The notes below the pieces were generated by a model, which was not told the DNA's origin, ran no database searches, and worked only from the letters and a program-made list of their open reading frames with translations. From Siphonodentalium dalli (lineage: Eukaryota; Mollusca; Scaphopoda; Gadilida; Siphonodentaliidae), in contig CP136065.1 in NCBI GenBank assembly GCA_032622095.1, forward strand, positions 68,909,675 through 68,973,674: a stretch of 64,000 nucleotides of DNA, given 5' to 3'. The position numbers and the translations under genes are program-made. Positions 10,226 to 21,960 of this stretch are shown here, in pieces (within the stretch, counting starts at the first letter, position 1; the number at the start of each line of letters is the position of its first letter).

Positions 10226-10864
10226 TTTACATAGCCCGTCTGTGTTACACTAAATCCTGTTCGATTGGTCAGCGCCAATTGGGTCACCCGTTTCATACCC
10301 CAATAGCACCCACCGTAACACAAACACGGCGTCACAAATTGTTGACATAAATATGACCTAATCATTAAAAGCGGTCAGCAGAATAATTGGGCGTGCTTTT
10401 AAAATTCAACCGAATCGCATCTGGAACCAGTTATTTATATCTATCACGTTATCGTTCCTAAATGCTTGGACATCTTAAAGTTGGGCTGACTTAATGTGCT
10501 GCGTGCACGGGCTAGTCTCAAATTATCGGTATAGTTTGTGAACATAAATAAGAATACATTCAGCTTTTGTATGGGAATAAATCATCAAAAAGCTATATCA
10601 ATATAAGAAATGAATGTACATGTAGTTTGTGTATGTTATTTGGGGATACGGCGCTGTGGTTGTTGGGGGCACATTTAGGGAGAACCGCTTCGCCGTACCC
10701 CCCATTAACACACACCCAATGCATTCATTTCTTAAATATAAATCGACTGTTATTAGAGTAATCATTGCCGGTTTTATTAGGATGAATTGGTATATCATCG
10801 GCGTTGCTGATTTAATCCAGCATTCTTCGGGGCCATGCATGAGCTGACGTTACTAATATATCAT

Positions 10865-10893
10865 CTTATACGCCATTAAATTCGTCAAAGAGT
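10865..10893 (+). repeat. Host repeat R6, left flank
   Basis: CTTATACGCCATTAAATTCG and CAAAGAGT match 16951-16980. The repeat resumes after the hAT-like insertion at 11642 and continues to about 11860. A GTCATCGCATGCCTTATAG block and a right half of a foldback (AAACTGGGGACT) are shared with 17160-17392. Confidence 0.75.
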
Positions 10894-10901
10894 CTTTATT
10901 T

Positions 10902-11641
10902 TAGTGTTCGGTCCGAATATTCGAATGTTCGAATATTCGCTCGTAAAAATACATATTCGAATATTCGAATAATTATTTGACTATTCGAATATTCGAGAAT
11001 AATCTCCGGGTAATTGTTTCCTGGTTTGTTATTAGTCTGAGGGTCTGTTAAAAGTATAGTCTATTTTCCACTGACCATAAACGAATTAATATGACGTAAC
11101 TGTAACGTTCTGATTTGATTGGCGTCATGACGTCGAAAAATTTGTATTGGCTAGGTGTAAACCAGACCGTGCTTGCATGTGGTCATAGGAAGCGAACCTA
11201 TAAGGCATCGTTTTGTTTTGTTTGCGCGTTATCACTTGTGTGTATAATATGGCGTCAAATTCGAAGAAATCAGATATATGGACTCACTTCACGTTGGATG
11301 CCAAAACTAAAAAGGCAACCTGCAAGCTCAATCCAGATCATGTTCTTAGTTATTGTGGCACTACGACCTACTTGTGGAAACATGCATGGGACATTGATTA
11401 CTTGAACTTCATAAACAGATAAACTCTTGCTATTAAGCCAAAAGACTTTTTGTTTTCTCTCTTTTTTGCGTATAGCATGTGCATGGATAAACAAGATATT
11501 TCATTAAATAACAAATTGGTTCCAAAATATGTTATCTATATAATTTTATAATTTATCTAAATATTAGAATACTATTCGAATATTCGCTCGTTATTCGAAC
11601 CGAATATTCGAATACCGAAGTCCGTCGAATACCGAACACTA
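10902..11641 (+). mobile_element. hAT-like non-autonomous transposon with 8-bp TSD
   Basis: Termini TAGTGTTCGG and CCGAACACTA are exact inverses. Both subterminal regions are rich in GAATATTCG palindromes. The element is flanked by identical 8-bp duplications CTTTATTT (10894-10901 and 11642-11649). The paralogous repeat at 16970-16995 reads CAAAGAGTCTTTATTTATCT with no insertion, which matches the expected unoccupied site exactly. Eight-bp duplications and a BED finger inside are hallmarks of hAT-type elements. At 740 bp it cannot encode a transposase. Confidence 0.9.
11249..11422 (+). pseudogene. Truncated BED zinc-finger ORF inside the hAT-like element
   Basis: The 57-residue frame starts ATGG within the element. 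Residues 8-46 follow the BED finger pattern of ZBED/hAT transposases: SDIWTHF aromatic start, TCKLN in place of the usual C-x2-C, a GTTTYLWKH helix and a single His45. The second zinc-binding Cys (Asn28 here) and the second His are absent, so the finger is probably non-functional. The frame stops soon after the finger, and the dimerisation and RNase-H-like catalytic parts are missing. BED domains bind DNA, and here it marks descent from an autonomous hAT. Confidence 0.75.
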
Positions 11642-11864
11642 CTTTATTTATCTGGTACTATTTATTTACGCGGACAAACAACGCATATAGTTACACGAAA
11701 CGTCATCGCATGCCTTATAGAAGCCGATGTTAGTTTCGCGTCCCATTTGTTGATTTAAGTATGTTTTGTTTTTGTCCATACCTAAATTAATGGACTCGCT
11801 TTGTAAATTCAGCTATAAACTGGGGACTAATTGTAGTTCCTCTATATATCGTATGTATTTAAAT

Positions 11865-12948
11865 GGTTGAGGTGTGTTTGATGTTCAAAATCCTGGCACA
11901 ATCGATACCTATTTTCCTTGTAAATTTCAGTTATAAATATGAGTTTTTAACGAGTATTGATATTTGTATGTCCATTGTGAATATCCACAGCTAGTACTAT
12001 AGTGTACCCCACCAGTTAACGTTTATGTATGTATTAAACAAATTTAAAATCAAACCGCTTTCACGAGACGAGCTGGCACGCATATTTTAGTGCCAGATTG
12101 TTCAAATTGTGTTTATAGTTTCAACTTAAATGTCTTATAACTCTTGATAGGTTGAAGTTGTGGACATTTCTTAAACACATGTGTTAAAATCTATCATATT
12201 AGTGTGAAATGACGATGTCCAGCGTGCATTCCGTATTTCCTCAATTTAGTACGCGAGATTCACCCATCTCCAGGAACGGCTTCACGTGTCATATATGTAT
12301 AAAATATGCCTTATCGAATGGGAAAATAGAATCCCTGCGTTTATTTGAGTTAGTTCGTGACATTGCATGGTCAGTTTTACTGCACGGTGATGGAATGCCA
12401 CACAGAGAGATAACTTAACCGGGAAATCACATGAATGCACACAGTTGTCTGAGTTGCATATTGCAATGTATAGTACTAATTAATACAGGTAGTCTATCTA
12501 TACAATAAACATACTTGCTTCGTCTAGCGCCACCAATAATGTAACTTGTATAGACCCTGACAATACTCATCTTTCCAAACCATGATGAGTTCTGGCGGGA
12601 TATTCACAGATAGTGTTACGGAAGCCCGGACGTGTCGTTGAACCCTTCTCGTAGGTGACAGGCGAGGATTAGCAGAGACAATCGTCAGTCAGGCTGACAG
12701 CCAGCGCAACAATCCGGGATCTAGTTTGTATCCGAATATGACAACTGTTGAGTAATTTCGCACTGAAGCGCGAAATTCGCCGAGTTGCAAAATTGCTCCA
12801 TTACGCAATCACGGAATAATAGCACGAGTGTGCAACACTTCTATGAATATTCCATCGGGCGATAACACGCTCCCACTTCGATCCATGGGGAATTCAGACA
12901 GGAAGCTGGGAACAATATCGGCAATCGAGTTATACGTCATCCAAATGT
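11865..12948. other. No recognised gene
   Basis: AT-rich DNA with a single open frame at 12209-12418 that shows no known motif. No tandem or inverted repeats noted. Confidence 0.35.
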
Positions 12949-13345
12949 GAAGTCGGGCATACCCCAACTGTTAACGATGTCGATTCATCAGTGGGCTGTG
13001 TCCGTACGTTCGTACGTCCGTTACGCGTCACCCGGTCGTACCCCAACTATTACCTATATGTGGTTTCATTAGTGGGTTGTGTCCGTCGTCCGTACGTCCG
13101 TTACGCGTCACCCAAATGTGATTCCGGTCATACCCCAACTATTACCTATATGTCGATTCATTAGTGGGTTGTGTCCGTCGCCCGTGCGTCCGTTACGCGT
13201 CATCCGGTCATATATATCCCAACTATTAACTATGTAGGTCTATTCAATAGTGGCTTGTGTCCGTCGTCCGTACGCACGTTACGCGTCAACAAAATGTGTA
13301 GTTGGGCATACCCCAACCACGTATGTCCGCACACGTCCGTTATGC
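12949..13345 (+). repeat. Tandem array of 80-94 bp units
   Basis: Five occurrences of ACCCCAACT.TTA at 12961, 13040, 13132, about 13216 and 13310. Each is followed by GTGTCCGTCGTCCGTACGTC and GTTACGCGTCA. Unit length varies through presence or absence of an AAATGTG block. CpG-rich compared with the surroundings. The open frame 13171-13509 runs out of this array and is not convincing. Confidence 0.8.
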
Positions 13346-13900
13346 GTAATCCAAAAGTAACTGGCTCACAGAACAACTCAGATCATTGCTCCGGAGCGTT
13401 GCGGCTTATCGCAGAGGACTATAGGAGGCTGAGCACTTGGCATGAGTCCATATGTAATGTCACTACGTTTTTATCATATTTAAGTTCAGAACAGGTTATT
13501 CAACTATAGATACTAGAGACACCGAGAGCGCGGCAATAAACATACAGACGATAACACGCGACAGTTCAAATGTAAACATCCATGCACTCACTGAAAACTC
13601 GGCGTTCGAACGTATATGTACCATCCGTTATATATAAGAAAGGTAATACTGACATCGATAAGGTTGTCCTTGTTTCAATGGAACCAGTAACGAGATTTTA
13701 GTATCCTCACCATATAGTTAAATCAGCGACACACCACACCACATCATGCTCGTCTTTGTAAACTCTAAACGGGGATTTCAGTTGTTCTAGACTCTTGTGT
13801 GTTGGCACACTCGGCCACTGTAATGTCACAAAGTGATATCGCCGATATCAGCAGCGTATAATTAATTTCTTAACATCAGTTCGTTTTGATCATCTCGTCA

Positions 13901-13966
13901 GGGCTGTGGTGAAGTCATATTGGACTCGATGCTGCGCCTCTCGCGCAATATGATTTTCACCACAAT
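13901..13966. repeat. Short hairpin
   Basis: GTGGTGAAGTCATATTG and CAATATGATTTTCACCAC pair across a loop of about 30 bp containing GCGCCTCTCGCGC. The rest of 13346-14307 shows nothing recognised. Confidence 0.55.
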
Positions 13967-14309
13967 CTGAACTCGTACAAGAAAAACACAAACTGTATAC
14001 ACACAATTGTATAATAATAACTTTATAACATATTCCGTCTCTCAATGCAGGCACATTTTCGAGTATATTTTCTATCAAAATATCATAATTGGCAATGAGT
14101 AATTATGTATAATTACCTGTTAACCAAATGATTTAAAATGCCAAGGAAATGATCAAGGGGACTTCCGCTTTTAGAATTGAGACCTTCTGATTGTAGATGA
14201 GAGGTATTGATGCAGAAGAGAAAATATCTAATATATGCAGTTACTATTTGTTTGTATTAAGCACGCCCATGCATATATAGAGGATCTCCAATGAGTCACA
14301 TTTCTATAT

Positions 14310-14398
14310 GAAATTTATTAACCGAGTTCACTAAATTCCATTTGAACCGAGCTTTAGCAAGGCTCGAATCTAATTTAGTGGACGAGGTTAATACATTT
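14310..14398. repeat. Hairpin of about 90 bp
   Basis: GAAATTTATTAACC...AAATT at 14310-14337 is complemented by 14371-14398. The inner GAACCGAGC / GCTCGAATC segments also pair. Confidence 0.6.
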
Positions 14399-14550
14399 CG
14401 TAAAGAATTGCGACGAATTTCAGATCCTTTTTATGACATAATCACATTTTAGCAAGGTAAAACGATCTCGAAACAGCCGGGGTTTAAAAATTAGTATTGA
14501 ATTTCCTTAGCACAACCAAAGAGGAAGAAAAGACCAGGCAATTCTTCAAG

Positions 14551-14863
14551 GATTGTCCACTTATAAATGGACAATCGGTACCTAAAATGTTCATTAATAA
14601 ATGGACAATCCAACCACGCGTGGCACGCGAGCTTGGGATTGTCCACTAAATGAAAACATGTTTTGGTAATGCTGCATGTTAGCTTCATATTTAATATGAA
14701 GGGCAATAACTCTATAAATAATATTAATTTGCTAAATAACGGTGATTTGTATGAGAAGAAGTGTTTTTGACGAAATAACGGAGATATTTGAAGAAGAGTT
14801 GTTGACGAAATAACGGAAATATTAGAAGAAGTGTTGTTAAAGAGCGTTTATAAGTGGACAATC
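14551..14863. mobile_element. 313-bp MITE with 17-bp TIRs
   Basis: GATTGTCCACTTATAAA at 14551-14567 and its exact complement at 14847-14863 form the ends. Internal GGACAATC motifs repeat the theme in both orientations. Near the right end, a unit of about 37 bp containing GACGAAATAACGGA is tandemly duplicated (14757-14830). No ORF and no clear target duplication were seen. Confidence 0.65.
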
Positions 14864-15639
14864 TTATGCGCATTAGGTGGAAAAGACACCTTCAAGAAAA
14901 AACAGTTCTATTCTTAATGTGGCTTTTCATGTTGACAAACTTGTTCAAACACCCTTATCACCCATGTTTACCTCACAGTAAACACTAAATAACCGGACAC
15001 AGATCGAATATCATAATTATATTATAATAAACATAATAATAACATTGATCGATAGCAATGCGCTAAGCTCTTACGTCACTGTGTTAATAGGGGTTAATTA
15101 TGTGATAAATGACAATGGGATTGGTGCATGTTACCTGTACATTCGATTGTTGCAATGAAAGATAATGCATCGGCGAGACTTCTTGCTATCCACCACCACA
15201 TGCAGGATATAAATCAAGATCGGTACGCGTCCCAGCAACAATTAACTATGGGCCCAGCTTATATCGGCGAGATCACTTTGTAACAGAATGCCAAGGTTTA
15301 TACTCACACGACACCAAATTATAAATTTCGGACCACATATATAATTAATTATACACGTATGAAAGGTGTTTGGTTATATTTTTAAGAAAATTAATTAGGT
15401 ACCATTATACTATTACATATATTATATACCTAGTTGAAACCTGCTCATTGTCTGCAGCCCCCGCACAAAGGGGCATGCGGCACCTTTGTTCGTTATGGGC
15501 CTGTGGACCTGAGAGACATATCATACTTTTATATATATAGATAATTTGTCCATTATTTCTGAAGGAGAACACCATGGATGGGAAAAGAAAACCAAACACT
15601 ACCTATATCATGCACGTATATGATGTTTGTATGAATGAG

Positions 15640-16225
15640 CACCACACGGCTCCAGGAATAAAGATTAATAACCAGCCAAGCCGCGACAGGCATCATTTTA
15701 TACAAGTGCCAGTTAAAAACCAAGGAACTGTTTGAACATATAAAACAAATAATGCAGGTAATATGTTTCTTAGGTTATACATGTTCCTTAATAATGCATT
15801 TCACAACAGGTGAAGGTCACAGCTGGAGATTACATGATTTAGACGACTTGTATGAGCCAAATCTGCGAAAACATAAATTGATTACTGGGAATTTTTTTTT
15901 GATCATAAGCGATGACAAAATTCGCTTAAATCTTACAATCTCGAGCAGGACCTTCACCTAATGTGGAATACATCAATAAGGAACAGGTAGACGTATATTA
16001 ACCATAAAAAATATTATCCGTGTTATTGTTCAGATGTTACAAAGTTCCTCGTCGGGAATTCAAAACATTTCGCATGTGTTGGACTGGTGGATTATACGGA
16101 CGAAGCCAGAGTAGAGATTCATGGCTTTATCTATTCGCCACAAAATCCCTGTTTAAGCCCCCACCACACGGCTCCAGGATTAACGAATTAATAACTCAGC
16201 CATCCGATGACGCTGGGAAGCCACA
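15640..16225. repeat. Pair of direct repeats
   Basis: CACCACACGGCTCCAGGA plus about 35 further similar bases occurs at about 15641 and again at about 16161. Whether this is a diverged LTR pair, a duplication or two SINE-like copies cannot be told. The DNA between holds no recognisable ORF. 14864-15639 is otherwise blank. Confidence 0.4.
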
Positions 16226-16949
16226 CAAGCTTTGTTATTCCATATTCCGTCGCGAGATCAGAGCGAATATCTCAGATCTCATCGGACTCTTCCGTGATTT
16301 GACATTCTGCGCGCTGCTATTCCGCGACGCAATACGATCTCATCCCAATGTGTCCGCCGCTCGTCGTGACTTCTAACGGAAGCCATGACAGGATATTGAA
16401 GGCACGCGCGTATAGAGAATTCCACGATCTAATTAACTTCACGACGATCCACAGTGATGAGATTGATTTCTGAAACCTGGAGAATTTCAATCTCAACCTC
16501 GAAGACAAAAGTTCAAAGCGCGCTTCCCCAACGCCCGACAAACGCCAACAGTCCGATGTCTGTTGAGACACTATCCGCGTATGGACGTTTAACGACGCTC
16601 AATCTCAATATGACAACAACAAAGATACAACTCATATAACGCTATTCACCGACCTTTGATAAATCGCATCCTGATACCATTTAAGACGGAATACGTTGCC
16701 ACAGGGTTTCGCAAAATTGCATTTAGCTCCATTTATTTCAAAAACTCAACCTTACTCCATGCAATAAACCCATTCTATAAATTGTGATATTAAACGTTCG
16801 TTTAATAACAGGAAATAGTGCCAGATGACCTTTCACTTCCGGTTTGTCGTCTGTTAACGTTCCATACGCTACATCTCAAAATACGATGGCTTCCAATATT
16901 TTTTCCAACACACTATCATGAATGAAGAATTTGAAAAGTTATGTCATTG

Positions 16950-17400
16950 AATATATACGCCATTAAATACGCCAAAGAGTCTTTATTTATCTGGGACATT
17001 TCCCCACCCGGACATTTACCCACCGTACATTTACATAACCGGACATTTACACACCGGACAGTTCCCCACCCTGCTAATAAAATGCTTTATGCTACACCTT
17101 TTATCGCAGACATCAAAGAATGGGGAAATGTCCGGGATTCCGCATAGTTATACGTGAAACGTCATCGCATGCCTTATAGAAGCCGATGTTAAGTTTCGCG
17201 TGCCATGTGCTGATTTAAGTATGTTTTGTCGAGTTTTTGGATCATGTAATAAATAGAATCTACAACTCGTCCCCAGTTTATATGCGGAATTTACAAAACT
17301 CGTCCAAAGGCTCGGCCCAGACCTAATTTACTGGACTCGTTGTGTAAATTCCGCTATAAACTGGGGACTCGTGGTAGTTCCTCTATTTATAGAAGGGGCA
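16950..17400 (+). repeat. Host repeat R6, copy without the hAT-like insertion
   Basis: Carries CAAAGAGTCTTTATTTATCT uninterrupted at 16971-16990, then ACGTGAAACGTCATCGCATG and TTTAAGTATGTTTTGTC, which are shared with 11680-11770. It includes a small array of GGACATTTACCCACC-like units (16996-17072) and the 17245-17392 foldback. 16236-16949 shows nothing I recognise. Confidence 0.75.
17245..17392. repeat. Foldback of about 148 bp
   Basis: Arms 17260-17305 (CTACAACTCGTCCCCAGTTT) and 17332-17377 are complementary, and weaker pairing extends to 17245 and 17392. The R6 copy at 11.8 kb retains only the right arm. Confidence 0.7.
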
Positions 17401-17520
17401 AATGTACTCTGTCCGATTTCACGCAACAATACCACACTTTAGTATATAGTTTTATCTGATAATTAGCCTATTTCCCCCAATAAAATACACTCAGTAACAA
17501 TGCCGTTACAGATTCCTTTC

Positions 17521-17605
17521 CCTGGTGGCAACAAGCCGTATCCTGGATGGCAACAAGCCGTATCTTGGATGGCAACAATCCATGTCCCAGATGACAACAC
17601 TGAAT
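17521..17605 (+). repeat. 22-bp tandem repeat, about four copies
   Basis: Units of the form GGATGGCAACAAGCCGTAT, decaying at the 3' side. Confidence 0.75.
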
Positions 17606-18109
17606 GCACGTGACCTGTGGAAAAACTCACTTCGTTTCTTAATACATTGATGTACATGTATACGGGTAATTGTCACACATTAGTTCTATTCTCTTTACAG
17701 TATACGGCATAATGCAATGTTCGCTTCAAATCAACTGATATATTTCCGGTGGTAATGACCAAAAATAATATCAAAATCGGTTGAATTCTATGAAAACAGC
17801 AATGTTGCGATTAGTGTAAACATATTTTAATTTCCAGTTACAAACAGATAACATAATATGCAGATGATACAAATATTCAAAATAGAAGAGATAATGTATG
17901 GAAATGAGGATTAGACAACAAGCCCGAGGGCTTATATGAAGTCTTCTCCTCTTCGGCAACATGCCTCTTCTCCAATAAGTGAGGGAGGGGGTATCGATCA
18001 GACGGGAAAGGATTGAAATAATGTTGTTTTTTTTAGGAGAAATGGAGATATATAACTAAGTTTGAGTTAGGGATGGAAACAGGGAGAAGATAGTGTTAGG
18101 CATAGCACG

Positions 18110-18113
<4 letters not shown>

Positions 18114-18176
<63 letters not shown>
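18114..18176 (+). repeat. (GA)n microsatellite
   Basis: An uninterrupted GA run of about 60 bases. On the minus strand it gives Ser/Leu-rich spurious frames. 17606-18113 is otherwise blank. Confidence 0.97.
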
Positions 18177-18179
<3 letters not shown>

Positions 18180-18514
18180 AGAGAGCTGGTGAGAAAGTAG
18201 AAGACAGGAGGGGGACAGATGAATCGTGAAATGATGACAGTGGTGGGGAGTTTTCAATAATTGAGTTGTTGCGTGATAAAAATGATGCTCGTCTGTAGTA
18301 ATATGCATGCGTCAAGCTCCATGTGAGGGGGTCAATCTCAATGGCCAATGTTCCGATTCAACTCATCTATAAAACGGACTCATTCTGACACGTAGTTCGG
18401 TGATGACTGACACGTCGCATGCGGTGTGACATAGGTCCTTTGCCAAAGTAGCTTTTTTATTCAATAATGAATTGTAAGCTAAATTGGTTATCTTCATGCT
18501 GCTGGTTCCAGCGA

Positions 18515-18840
18515 TTGGTATTCGAGTCTCGCTACATTCTTTGGACTCGACATTGGACTCGTCGATAGGACTCTTCGATAACCTTCTTAGAGAAGGTAGC
18601 TCGACTCGAATATATACGGATCAATAAGGCGGTGGTAGCCTATATATGTATGTCACTCATTGATCTGTTTCAACTTCATACTGGATGTTCAAATCGCCCT
18701 CCATCAACGCCTGACAAACGCCACCAATCTGTATATGAGGTGTAGTTAACTGATACTTAAAGATGCTCTATACAATTTGAAAACATAAAACAGTACTATA
18801 ATGGTCCCAACAGTGTTCATGCTGGGTCTAAAAATCTTTG
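18515..18840 (+). repeat. Host repeat R7, unoccupied copy
   Basis: It matches 21135-21231 plus 21691-21860: AGAAGGTAGCTCGA, ATATATACGGATCAATAAGG, CATCAACGCC, then TTAAAGATGCT and TACAATTT. At the position where the second nested element sits in the other copy, this one reads GCCTATATATGTATG. Confidence 0.75.
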
Positions 18841-19365
18841 GTCAAATGTTTGGCCAATTCTGATATTTTTGGCCAAATTAAAAAAACTTTGGCCAAAGTA
18901 AATCCTCATTTTCTAGTCTCACAATTAATGAATATTTTTGTTATATATAATTATATGCTATATAATTATGTTCATACCTTCACATACCGTGTCTAGACTG
19001 CTTTAATCCCACCATTGTTACTTGGCAATATATCACTATATAACCACCATCTACCACTCAGCCTTATGACAAAGGATTCATTAGTGTTAATCCACATTAC
19101 TGTTTTATTGTATTTGGTGGCCCATTGTTTGACAGTACACTGCCATGGGTGCTTTCTGTTACATATTAAGCTATATCACCTGATCAATTAGCAGATGATC
19201 ATACTATAAATTTGATTATCGTGTCGCTGCCGTTACAAAATCAAGTTGGTTTTTTGAATTAGTTTTCCGATTTTGGGGTAAAAATAAACTTTGGCCAAAC
19301 GTTTTGCCAAATGAAATTTTGTTTTGGCCATTTTCGAAAACAGTTGGCCATTTGGCCAATGTGGC
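18840..19365. repeat. TTTGGCCAAA-rich segment
   Basis: Repeated TTGGCCAAA-type motifs at 18840-18900 and 19275-19365 enclose unremarkable AT-rich DNA. Related TTTGGCAAAA blocks occur at 22380-22460 and 25050-25115, some preceding TAAATTTTAGTCCCTG. Probably ends of one diverged MITE family. Confidence 0.4.
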
Positions 19366-20128
19366 TTATGACAGCGTGAACTCTTGTTCCCACGCAATTC
19401 AACTTAAACGCTCTCATGTGATGCATGCATGATCGGAACACCAGTCGTGCACGGATATTTAAAGATGCTTTATCAGATATGACAGCACACTATCAGTTCT
19501 TGATCTGTAATTCGTCGGATGGTAAATCTAGTATTCTGTTTTTCGATCAACTCAAAACTGAGTATATGGTTTAATCACAAGTACATGCAGGGCATCTTCG
19601 AATATGGCTCAGCTAAAGTATAGTCCATAATTGTTGGATATGCCGTTTTTACATGTTCGCTTTGATATTCGTCCGATCGACTTAATACTTGGTGTCTTGA
19701 CACTCGCCAAAAAACCCTAGTCAAGTTCTAACATGTTGCACTCGATCCGACAAATTTGACGAGTAATTATAGCGCATTGTGGGATTAGAATACGCCAACA
19801 TTTTCTGTTTCGTTTCCGAAGTAACGTTAGTGCTCCCTTTCGGCTCATAATACATTATCGTTAAAGGTTGCCCTTGGATTCGGCCTGTGGCCAGCACTGC
19901 CTGCAGATAACAGTTTTCATAATAATATCGATTGTTATGATGTGCAAACAGCGGGCGTACACCCGCAACTAGATACATGCTGTTGGAATGAAGTTGAATC
20001 AACATATTGGGCGAACGGCACGCAGACAAACCCGGATCATGTCTAGAAGAAAACCGGACACACAAGAACCCCGGACACATTGTCCACAACAGACCTGATT
20101 TGGTCCGGCGTTCTTGTGTTCTTCTGAA

Positions 20129-21020
20129 CTTCTTGTAGACATGGTCTGGGTTTCTTTTAGACACGATCCGAGTTTCTTGTAGACTCAAATCGAGTTTCTT
20201 GTAGATGGTTCGGGTTTCTTGAAGACACGATTCGAGTTTCTCGAAGACACGATCCGAGTTTCTTGCAGACACGATTCGAGTTTCTTGTTGACACGATTCC
20301 AGTCTCTTGTAAAAAGACACAATTCGAGTTTCTTTTAAACACGATTCGAGTTTCTCGAAGACACGATCGAGTTTCTTGCAGACTCGATTCGAGTTTCTTG
20401 CAGACACGATTCCAGTTTCTTGTTGAAACGATTCCAGTTTCTTGTAAAAAGACACAATTCGAGTTTCTTGTAGACACGATTCCATTTTCTTGTTGAAACG
20501 ATTCCAGTTTCTTGTAAAAAGACACAATTCGAGTTTCTTGTAGACACAATTGGAGTTTCTTGTAGACACGGTCCGGGTTTCTTGTAGACACGATCCGAGT
20601 TTATTGTAGACACCATTCGAGTTTCTTGTATACAGGGTCCGGGTTTCTTGTAGACACGGTCCGAGTTTCTTGTATATACGATCCGAGTTTATTGTAGACA
20701 CGGTCCGAGTTTCTTGTAGACACGATCCGAGTTTATTGTAGACACGATCCGATATATTGTAGACACGGTCCGATATATTGTAGACACGGTCTGGGTTTAT
20801 TGCAGACGCGATTCGAGTTTCTTGTAGACACGATCCGAGATTCTTGTAGACACGATTCGAGTTTATGATAGACACGGTCCGGGTTTATTGTAGACACGCT
20901 CCGGGTTTCTTGTAGACATGATTCGAGTTTCTTGTAGACACGATCCGAGATTCTTGTAGACATGATCAGAGTTTATTGTAGACACGATTCGAGTTTATTG
21001 TAGACACGGTCCGGGTTTCA
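20129..21020 (-). repeat. 22-bp minisatellite of about 39 units
   Basis: Units of GACACGATTCGAGTTTCTTG plus TA follow one another with substitutions and a few 4-bp AAAA insertions. The minus strand lacks stop codons in all three frames of the consensus, so three overlapping long frames appear. The longest, 384 codons (19721-20875), cycles YKKLESC, LQETRIV, STRNSNRV, i.e. a 22-residue period made of three 22-bp units. I read it as non-genic. The C-terminal tail outside the array has no recognisable domain. Confidence 0.9.
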
Positions 21021-21231
21021 TTGGGTGTCGCTCCGCTGTGTGATTTGGGACATACGCTTCTGGTAGCCGCTGACGTGTGGCCGAGGTCGCCGTACGTCCA
21101 CTGTTGGTTAAAAGCTGCAGGTACCCAAGATTGGTATTAAGTCTCGCTATATATCTATCTATAAACTTTCCAGAGAAGGTAGCTCGATTCGAATATATAC
21201 GGATCAATAAGGTGGCGATAAACCATATATA

Positions 21232-21690
21232 TGACCCGTCATATCAAATCCAGTCGTAAGTCGGGATTTTTTTTTACCTTGTGCCAATGCATTCTCTTAT
21301 ATATGCGAGTCGACCATAGGTCGCCTCGCATATATAAGAGAATGCATTGGCCTAACACTTTTTTACAATTTTAATATTTGTTTCTTGTATTCTTTAACAA
21401 TTTTATAATTTTACCCATAGAGCCCCAGATAAACATGAGCAGACGACACTCTTCCATATGCTTCTATATATGTGTGGGGCTCCCTGCAGGGTAATGGATG
21501 TTTTTTTTTATTTTATGTCCTAAAATATGTAAGAAACATTTATTTAAAAAAAAAAGATAAAAAATTGTTAGGCCAATGCATTCTCTTATATATGCGAGGC
21601 GACCTATGGTCGACTCGCATATATAAGAGAATGCATTGGCACAGGGTAAACAAAATCCCGACTTACGACTGGATTTGATATGGCGGGTCA
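21232..21690. mobile_element. Nested palindromic TIR element, copy 2
   Basis: Termini TGACCCGTCATATCAAATCC and complement. The core hairpins are at 21283-21351 and 21572-21640. The interior is inverted relative to copy 1. Flanks are CCATATATA and TATATATGTATG. The paralogue at 18641 reads CCTATATATGTATG, so the insertion fell in a TATATA tract with a short TA-type duplication (2-6 bp, not resolvable in this sequence). No ORF. Confidence 0.9.
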
Positions 21691-21960
21691 TATATATGTA
21701 TGCCCCCCATTGATATGTTTCAACTTTATACTCAAGGTTCAATAGCGCCTCATCAACGCCGTACGAACGCCACCTCTTTGACGTCTGGCGAACTGACATT
21801 TAAAGATGCTGTATACAATTTTAATACATAAAACTATACTGTTCCCATGCCATCCAACATAATCGCTCTCGTGTGGTGCATGCATTATCGGACGTTCTGA
21901 ACACCGGACGTGCACAGATAGTTAAAGATGCTCTATCCCATTTGATAGCACACTACGTAC
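21691..21960 (+). repeat. Host repeat R7, right part, and a related block
   Basis: Continues the R7 repeat after the insertion. The part at 21865-21955 (GTGCATGCAT, CACCGGACGTGCAC, TTAAAGATGCTCTATC) matches 19410-19500. 21961-22375 shows only a repeated GACGAAATAACGGAG motif also present at 14.77 kb. Confidence 0.6.

Noticed and set aside
15640-16225. LTR retrotransposon remnant
   Set aside because: The direct repeats are only about 50-60 bp and diverged; no primer-binding site, polypurine tract or gag/pol residue is visible.
16020-16376. 118-codon plus frame
   Set aside because: No domain, no splice or start support, and it overlaps a diverged direct repeat.
19721-20875. 384-codon minus frame as a repeat-protein gene
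   Set aside because: The open frame follows from a stop-free 22-bp unit read in all three frames; the part outside the array has no recognisable domain and there are no gene signals.
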